Assembly (NCBI RefSeq): GCF_001426885.1
Contig: NZ_LMFP01000029.1
Location: 1-41,110, forward strand
Direction of reading: 5' to 3'
DNA length: 41,110 nucleotides
DNA from: Pelomonas sp. Root1444
GTDB taxonomy: Bacteria; Pseudomonadota; Gammaproteobacteria; Burkholderiales; Burkholderiaceae_C
Shown here: positions 36,154 to 41,110 of the stretch, piece after piece
Layout of the letters: each line of letters starts with the position of its first letter
How positions within the stretch are numbered: the first letter of the stretch is position 1
Program-made: the position numbers and the translations under genes
Notes under the pieces: generated by a model
The model's database searches: none
The model's input: the letters and a program-made list of their open reading frames with translations, nothing else
Told to the model about the DNA's origin: nothing

Positions 36154-36453
36154 TCACTTGACCGTCAGCACCCACTTGGCGAGCGTCTCGGCCTCGGCGG
36201 GGCTGACCTGCGTGTTGGCAGGCATGGGCACAGGCCCCCAGACGCCGGCGCCACCCTTGACGATTTTCTCGGACAGCTTCTTCACGGCATCCTTGTCCTT
36301 GGCGTACTTGGCGGCCACGTCCTTGTAGGCCGGGCCGACCAGCTTCTTGTCCACCGCATGGCAGGCCATGCAGTTCTTCTTCTGGGCCAATTCCTGGTTG
36401 GCCATGGCGGCGGCAGGAATGAACAGGGCGAGGCTGAGGATCAGGGATTTCAT
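36154..36453 (-). CDS. Class I c-type cytochrome (c-551/c8 type)
   Basis: The 99-residue protein has a signal peptide (MKSLILSLALFIPAAAMA) and a single heme site CMACH near residues 28-32. WGPVPMPAN contains the likely axial Met. Its length and motif arrangement match small periplasmic monoheme cytochromes that carry electrons to oxidases or nitrite reductases. No dedicated partner lies next to it. It is divergent from the small Trp-rich protein. Confidence 0.93.
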   Translation of the reverse strand: MKSLILSLALFIPAAAMANQELAQKKNCMACHAVDKKLVGPAYKDVAAKYAKDKDAVKKLSEKIVKGGAGVWGPVPMPANTQVSPAEAETLAKWVLTVK

Positions 36454-36512
36454 GCAAACCTTTCCGGTCGTTGGACTACAGTGAACGCAAAGATACCCGA
36501 AGGAGTTGACGC

Positions 36513-36773
36513 ATGGCGTTTGTATTGATCGGCGTGCTGTTCATTGTGCTCAGGCTTGGCGGCTGGGTCCAGTTCAACCAGGACGACTTCTGGGCCTGGG
36601 TCATCGTGCTGTCGCCTTTCCCGCTGGCCGCCCTGTGGTGGTGGTTCGCGGACAAGACCGGTATGACGCAGAAAAAGGCCATGGATGCGCTCGACGCCAA
36701 GAAGGCGGCACGCCGGGAGCAGCTGATGGAAGGGCTGGGCCAGGCGCGGCCGGGTGGCAAGAAACGGCGCTGA
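36513..36773 (+). CDS. Small Trp-rich membrane protein (TIGR04438-like)
   Basis: The 86-residue protein has two short hydrophobic segments, one at the N-terminus (MAFVLIGVLFIVLRLGGWV) and one containing LAALWWWFADKTGM, and a basic C-terminus. The pattern matches the TIGR04438 family of small Trp-rich proteins found in Burkholderiales. Its function is unknown. GAAGGAG precedes the ATG. Confidence 0.75.
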   Translation: MAFVLIGVLFIVLRLGGWVQFNQDDFWAWVIVLSPFPLAALWWWFADKTGMTQKKAMDALDAKKAARREQLMEGLGQARPGGKKRR

Positions 36774-36795
36774 ACGGCCGGGGCTGGACAGGGCC

Positions 36796-38475
36796 TTATT
36801 CAAAAAGATCGAGCACCGCCCCGGAACTCGCGCTGGACGCGTTCTTTGCGAACTTGGCCAGCACGCCCCGTGTGTAGCGCGGCGCCGGCTTCACCCACGC
36901 TGCGCGGCGTTTGGCCAGTTCGTCGTCGCTGACGTTGAGGTTCAGCAGCAACTGGTGCGCATCGATGGTGATCGAGTCGCCCTCCTGCACCAGCGCAATG
37001 ACGCCGCCCTCGTAGGCCTCCGGCGCCACATGCCCCACCACCATGCCCCAGGTGCCGCCCGAGAAGCGGCCGTCGGTGATCAGGCCCACGCTCTCGCCCA
37101 GGCCCTGGCCGATCAGCGCACCGGTGGGCGCCAGCATCTCCGGCATGCCGGGGCCGCCCTTGGGGCCCAGGTAGCGCAGCACCATCACGTCGCCGGCCAC
37201 GATCTTGTTGGCCATGATGGCCGCCAGCGCGCTCTGCTCGTCGTCGAAAACGCGCGCCGGGCCGGTGATGACCGGGTTCTTCAGGCCGGTGATCTTGGCG
37301 ACGCAGCCCTCTGGGCTCAGGTTGCCCTTCAGGATGGCGAGGTGGCCCTCGGCGTAGATCGGCTGCGACACCGGTCGGATGACCGGCTGCTCGGGCGACA
37401 GGTCGGGCACGCTGGCGAGGTTCTCGGCCACCGTCTTGCCGGTGATGGTGATGCAGTCGCCATGCAGCAGGCCGGCCTTCAGCAGCTCTTTCATGACCGC
37501 GGGGATGCCGCCCGCCTTGTGCAGGTCCACGGCCAGGAACTGGCCGCTGGGCTTGAGGTCGCACAGCACGGGGATCTTCTTGCGCATGCGCTCGAAGTCG
37601 TCGATGGTCCAGTCCACCTCGGCCGCGTGGGCGATGGCCAGGAAGTGCAGCACCGCGTTCGTCGAGCCGCCCGTGGCCATGATGACGGCGACCGCGTTCT
37701 CGATCGCCTTCTTGGTGACGATGTCGCGCGGCTTCAGGTCCGCCTTGACCGCCTCGACCAAGTAGACGGCGGCCTTCTTCGTGTTCTCGACCACCTCGTC
37801 CTCGACGTTGGACATGCTGGACGAGTAGGGCAGGCTCATGCCCAGCGCCTCGAAGGCCGAGCTCATCGTGTTGGCGGTGTACATGCCGCCGCAGGAGCCG
37901 CTGCCGGGGATGGCACGCTTCTCGATCTGGCAGAAGTCTTCCTCACTCATCTTGCCGGCTGAAAATTGGCCGACGGCTTCGAAGACGCTGACGATGTTGA
38001 GATCCTGGCCTTTGTAGTGGCCGGGCTTGATGGTGCCGCCGTAGATGTAGATGGCCGGCACGTTGGCGCGCAGCATGCCCATCATGCCGCCGGGCATGTT
38101 CTTGTCGCAGCCGCCGATGACCATGACGCCGTCCAGCCACTGGCCGCCCACGCAGGTTTCCACGCAGTCGGAAATGACCTCGCGCGACACCAGGCTGTAC
38201 TTCATGCCCTCGGTGCCCATGGCCATGCCGTCGGAGATCGTCGGCGTGCCGAACAGCTGCGCGTTGGCGCCGGCTGCCTTCAGGCCGATGACGGCGGCGT
38301 CGGCGAGCTTCTGCAGGCCCGAGTTGCACGGCGTGATCGTCGAGTGGCCGTTGGCGATGCCGATCATGGGCTTGCCGAAGTCGCTCTCCTGGTAGCCCAT
38401 CCCGTAGTACATGGAGCGGTTGGGGGCGCGGGCCACGCCCTCGGTGATGTTCTTGCTGCGGCGGTTGAAGCTCAT
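36796..38475 (-). CDS. ilvD: Dihydroxy-acid dehydratase
   Basis: The 559-residue product is a complete IlvD, which converts dihydroxyacids to 2-keto acids in valine, leucine and isoleucine biosynthesis. Iron-sulfur cluster cysteines are visible in [21 protein letters not shown] and [36 protein letters not shown] is the other well-conserved block. It is divergent from a LysR regulator gene with 76 bp between starts. Confidence 0.97.
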   Translation of the reverse strand: MSFNRRSKNITEGVARAPNRSMYYGMGYQESDFGKPMIGIANGHSTITPCNSGLQKLADAAVIGLKAAGANAQLFGTPTISDGMAMGTEGMKYSLVSREVISDCVETCVGGQWLDGVMVIGGCDKNMPGGMMGMLRANVPAIYIYGGTIKPGHYKGQDLNIVSVFEAVGQFSAGKMSEEDFCQIEKRAIPGSGSCGGMYTANTMSSAFEALGMSLPYSSSMSNVEDEVVENTKKAAVYLVEAVKADLKPRDIVTKKAIENAVAVIMATGGSTNAVLHFLAIAHAAEVDWTIDDFERMRKKIPVLCDLKPSGQFLAVDLHKAGGIPAVMKELLKAGLLHGDCITITGKTVAENLASVPDLSPEQPVIRPVSQPIYAEGHLAILKGNLSPEGCVAKITGLKNPVITGPARVFDDEQSALAAIMANKIVAGDVMVLRYLGPKGGPGMPEMLAPTGALIGQGLGESVGLITDGRFSGGTWGMVVGHVAPEAYEGGVIALVQEGDSITIDAHQLLLNLNVSDDELAKRRAAWVKPAPRYTRGVLAKFAKNASSASSGAVLDLFE

Positions 38476-38551
38476 GGCGGTCTCCTCGTGAAGCCGGCAG
38501 TTTGGCGCGCACCGCTTTGCTTATCAAATATATTGTTCACGCCGAATCAAT
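38476..38551. promoter_or_regulatory. Divergent promoter region between ilvD and lysR-type gene
   Basis: A short A/T-rich block ATCAAATATATTGTT (about 38523-38537) contains a CAA-N5-TTG dyad. It stands out in GC-rich surroundings and is a plausible LysR-type site. Confidence 0.45.
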
Positions 38552-38566
38552 ATGCTGCGTGAATCG

Positions 38567-39421
38567 ATGATCGAACTTCGCCCCCTTCAGCAGTTCCTCG
38601 CAGTGGCCGAGCTGCTGCACTTCGGCCGCGCCGCCGAGCGCCTGCACATGAGCCAGCCGCCGCTGACCCAGGCGGTGCGCAAGCTGGAGGCCCAGTTGGG
38701 CGTGCAGCTCTTCGAGCGCAGCAGCCGCAGCGTGCGCCTGACGGCTGCCGGCGCGGCGCTGCAGGCCGCTGCCGCCAAGCTGCTGGCCGAGGCCGCTGCG
38801 CTGCCCGCCGAGGTGCGCGCCGTGGCCGACGGCGTGGCCGGCCGGCTGCGGCTGGCCTTCGTGTCGACGGTCGGCTTCGGCGGCCTGCCGCTGTGGCTGC
38901 GGACCTTCCGCGAGGCCTGCCCCCAGGTGGCGCTCGCGCTGCGGGAGGCGACGCTGGACGTGCAACTCGACGAGTTCGCCGCTGGCGGCATAGACGCCGG
39001 TTTCGTCATCCACACGCCCGGCCAGGCGCCGGGGGGCTTCGAGCGCCTGTCCATCGGCGTCGAGCCGCTGGTGCTGGCCTTGCCCAGCAGCGACGAGCCG
39101 CCCAGCGATGTGCAATGCCTGGCGGCACCGCTGGTCATCTTCCCCCGCGAGGTCGCGCCCTCGCTGTACGACGCCATCCTGGCCCACCATGGCAGCGCCG
39201 GCGTGGCACAGGAGGCCATCCAGATGCAGACCATCATTAACCTCGTCTCGGCCGCCATCGGCGTGGCCTGGGTGCCTGCCAGCCTGCAGGGGCTGCAGCG
39301 GGCCGGCGTCGTGTACCGCGCCATGCCCGGGGCGCCCGAGGTGGAGACCAGCCTGGTCTGGCGCGCCGACGCGCCGCCGGTCGTCGCCCGCTTCGTCGAG
39401 CACGTGGCCCGCCACGCCTGA
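38567..39421 (+). CDS. LysR-family transcriptional regulator
   Basis: The 284-residue protein opens MIELRPLQQFLAVAELLHFGRAAERL with an N-terminal winged helix-turn-helix (SQPPLTQAVRKLEAQLG). The effector domain begins near residue 90. ATG 38552 is an alternative start five codons earlier. Being divergent from ilvD, it probably controls that gene or itself. The ligand is not predictable. Confidence 0.92.
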   Translation: MIELRPLQQFLAVAELLHFGRAAERLHMSQPPLTQAVRKLEAQLGVQLFERSSRSVRLTAAGAALQAAAAKLLAEAAALPAEVRAVADGVAGRLRLAFVSTVGFGGLPLWLRTFREACPQVALALREATLDVQLDEFAAGGIDAGFVIHTPGQAPGGFERLSIGVEPLVLALPSSDEPPSDVQCLAAPLVIFPREVAPSLYDAILAHHGSAGVAQEAIQMQTIINLVSAAIGVAWVPASLQGLQRAGVVYRAMPGAPEVETSLVWRADAPPVVARFVEHVARHA

Positions 39422-39481
39422 ACCCGGCCAGAAAAAGGCGCTGGCTATGATGCGCGCCGCTTCCTGCTTCCCTTTCGAGCC

Positions 39482-40291
39482 ATGCTGGTTCACCCCCAGT
39501 TCGACCCCATCGCCATCAACCTCGGCCCGCTGGCCGTGCACTGGTACGGCGTCACCTACCTGATCGCCTTCGGCCTCTTCCTGTGGCTGGCCAGCGTGCG
39601 GGCGCGCATGCCCCAGCACGCGGCCGTGGGCTGGACGAAGCGGGACGTCGACGACGTGCTGTTCTACGGCGTGCTGGGCGTCGTGCTGGGCGGGCGGCTG
39701 GGCTATTGCCTGTTCTACAAGCCCGACTACTACATCCACCACCTCGCCGAGGTCTTCGCGGTCTGGAAGGGCGGCATGTCCTTCCACGGCGGCCTGCTGG
39801 GGGTGTTGTTCGGCCTGTGGCTGTTCGGGCGCCAGCGCCGGCGCGGCTTCTTCGAGGTGTCGGACCTGATCGCGCCCTGTGTGCCGACCGGCATCATGGC
39901 CGTGCGGCTGGGCAACTTCGTCAATGGCGAGCTGTGGGGGCGACCAGCGCCCGCCGATCTGCCTTGGGCGATGGTGTTCCCGCAGGCCAACGACGGTGGC
40001 ATCGCCCGCCACCCGTCCCAGCTCTACCAGGCAGCCGGCGAAGGCCTGCTGCTGTTCATCATCCTGTGGTTCTATGCGCGCAAGCCGCGCGCCACGGGCC
40101 AGATCTCCGGCGTCTTCATGATGGGCTACGGCGCGCTGCGCTTCATGGCCGAGTACTTCCGCGAACCGGACGACTTCCTCGGCCTGCGCGCGCTGAACTG
40201 GAGCCAGGGCCAGTGGCTGAGCCTGCCGATGATCCTGGCCGGTGCCGCCATCTTTGCGTGGGCGACCAAGCGCAATGCGAGGCCCGTATGA
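39482..40291 (+). CDS. lgt: Phosphatidylglycerol:prolipoprotein diacylglyceryl transferase
   Basis: The 269-residue integral membrane protein has about seven hydrophobic segments. The Lgt signatures are [22 protein letters not shown] (catalytic His) and [12 protein letters not shown]. It attaches diacylglycerol to the lipobox cysteine of prolipoproteins at the periplasmic face. It overlaps the exonuclease gene by 4 bp (ATGA). Confidence 0.97.
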   Translation: MLVHPQFDPIAINLGPLAVHWYGVTYLIAFGLFLWLASVRARMPQHAAVGWTKRDVDDVLFYGVLGVVLGGRLGYCLFYKPDYYIHHLAEVFAVWKGGMSFHGGLLGVLFGLWLFGRQRRRGFFEVSDLIAPCVPTGIMAVRLGNFVNGELWGRPAPADLPWAMVFPQANDGGIARHPSQLYQAAGEGLLLFIILWFYARKPRATGQISGVFMMGYGALRFMAEYFREPDDFLGLRALNWSQGQWLSLPMILAGAAIFAWATKRNARPV

Positions 40292-41013
40292 GACAGATCT
40301 TCTTCGACACCGAGACCACCGGCCTGGAGGCCGACAAGGGCGACCGCATCATCGAGATCGGCTGCGTCGAGATGGTCAACCGCCAGCTGACCGGCAACAA
40401 CCTGCACCTCTACATCAACCCCGAGCGCGCCAGCCACGAGGACGCGCTGCGGGTGCACGGGCTGACCGAGGCCTTCCTGTCGGACAAGCCCAAGTTCGCC
40501 GAGATCGTCGACCAGCTGCTGGGCTTCGTGGCCGGTGCGGAACTCGTCATCCACAACGCGCCCTTCGACATCGGCTTCATCAATGCCGAGCTCAAGCGCC
40601 TGCGCCGCGGCGTGCTGACCGACCACGTCGCCGGCGTGCGTGACACGCTCCTGATGGCGCGCGACCTCTTCCCCGGCAAGGCCAACTCCCTCGACGCGCT
40701 GTGCCGCCGCCTGGAGGTCGACAACTCCAAGCGCACGCTGCACGGCGCGCTCCTCGACGCCGAGCTGCTGGCCGACGTCTACATCCGCCTGACGCGCGGT
40801 CAGGACGCGCTGCTGATGGATGAGCATGGCGACTCGGCCGGCGGAGACATGGATGCCAAGGTCGAAGCGGTGGACCTGAGTCGCTTCGTGCTGCCGGTGC
40901 TGCGCGCCAGTGAGGCCGAGATCGCAGCGCACGCCCAGCTGCTGGCCGATCTCGACAAGGCGGCGGGCGGTGCCTGCCAGTGGCGCAAGATCGAGCCGCA
41001 AGCCGTGGCATAA
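40288..41013 (+). CDS. dnaQ: DNA polymerase III epsilon subunit, proofreading exonuclease
   Basis: From ATG 40288 the product has 241 residues. The DEDDh exonuclease motifs are visible: FDTETTGLE (Asp7/Glu9), [14 protein letters not shown], and [14 protein letters not shown]. The C-terminal tail (about residues 185-241) would hold the alpha-binding region. It corrects replication errors of DnaE. The open frame upstream of the ATG runs through lgt and is a shadow. The stop is 34 bp before the tRNA-Val. Confidence 0.96.
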   Translation: MRQIFFDTETTGLEADKGDRIIEIGCVEMVNRQLTGNNLHLYINPERASHEDALRVHGLTEAFLSDKPKFAEIVDQLLGFVAGAELVIHNAPFDIGFINAELKRLRRGVLTDHVAGVRDTLLMARDLFPGKANSLDALCRRLEVDNSKRTLHGALLDAELLADVYIRLTRGQDALLMDEHGDSAGGDMDAKVEAVDLSRFVLPVLRASEAEIAAHAQLLADLDKAAGGACQWRKIEPQAVA

Positions 41014-41014
41014 T
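41009..41014 (+). promoter_or_regulatory. Possible -10 element for tRNA-Val
   Basis: CATAAT spans the dnaQ stop codon and lies 33 bp before the tRNA-Val start, the expected distance. The -35 box is not clear. Confidence 0.5.
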
Positions 41015-41047
41015 CGCTGGCTTCCCGGAAGCCGGATGCTTCTTCAA

Positions 41048-41110
41048 GGGCGGTTAGCTCAGCGGTAGAGCACTGCCTTCACACGGCAGGGGTCGCAGGT
41101 TCGAACCCTG
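41048..41110 (+). tRNA. tRNA-Val(CAC), truncated by the window end
   Basis: The visible 63 nt start GGGCGGTTAGCTCAG and include the anticodon arm CTGCC-TTCACAC-GGCAG, with anticodon CAC (reads GUG). The T-arm begins GCAGGTTCGAACCCTG. The acceptor 3' strand lies beyond the window. Confidence 0.93.

Noticed and set aside
38537-40012. Long minus-strand open frame opposite the LysR and lgt genes
   Set aside because: It overlaps two recognisable genes on the other strand and is low-complexity His/Gln/Ala-rich sequence.

Overview
The window is GC-rich DNA that reads like a betaproteobacterium of the order Burkholderiales, probably near the Roseateles/Pelomonas/Rubrivivax group. This rests on gene content and order: yicC next to rph-rdgB-hemW, an HvrA/Bv3F-type H-NS protein, a small Trp-rich protein of a type I associate with these bacteria, fkpB-ispH, and lgt-dnaQ. 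The genus is an inference and no database was searched.

Region 1 (1-9.7 kb) looks accessory. A near-consensus LexA operator (1724-1739) lies between two divergent units. To the right is the inducible mutagenesis cassette imuA-imuB-dnaE2. To the left are an SRAP (HMCES/YedK-type) DNA-protein crosslink gene with an unusual internal insertion and a small zinc-ribbon gene. After the cassette come an H-NS-like gene, about 0.63 kb without a convincing gene, a fragment resembling the 3' half of tRNA-Pro, and a tyrosine integrase whose stop codon is 15 bp from that fragment. This pattern suggests an integration site or the edge of a mobile element.

Region 2 (9.8-26.6 kb) is mostly conserved chromosome. 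It holds yicC, divergent from a Ser/Thr kinase, a PP2C phosphatase, rph, rdgB and hemW. A LysR regulator and a small exported protein follow, then cheR-cheD-cheB on the minus strand. A tightly overlapped trio encodes a diguanylate cyclase, a FlhG/MinD-like ATPase and a truncated hemoglobin. Next are a TonB-like protein, smr-radC, fkpB-ispH, and serS with a tRNA-Ser(CGA) behind it. Three copies of a degenerate GC-rich element sit in this region. Each lies between the stop of one gene and the start of the next and points in the direction of transcription.

Region 3 (26.6-33.9 kb) is a carbohydrate-uptake locus. A regulatory region with three repeats resembling LacI-family half-sites leads into a large TonB-dependent receptor, a secreted GH3 glycosidase with a PA14 insert, and a secreted alpha/beta-hydrolase resembling acetyl-xylan esterases. 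The receptor would import oligosaccharides across the outer membrane while the two periplasmic enzymes trim and deacetylate them. The substrate is inferred to be a hemicellulose such as xylan or a related glucan.

Region 4 (34-41.1 kb) carries an MscS-type channel, a family-3 solute-binding protein, cytochrome c, the small Trp-rich protein, ilvD with a divergent LysR regulator, lgt, dnaQ, and a tRNA-Val(CAC) cut off by the window end.
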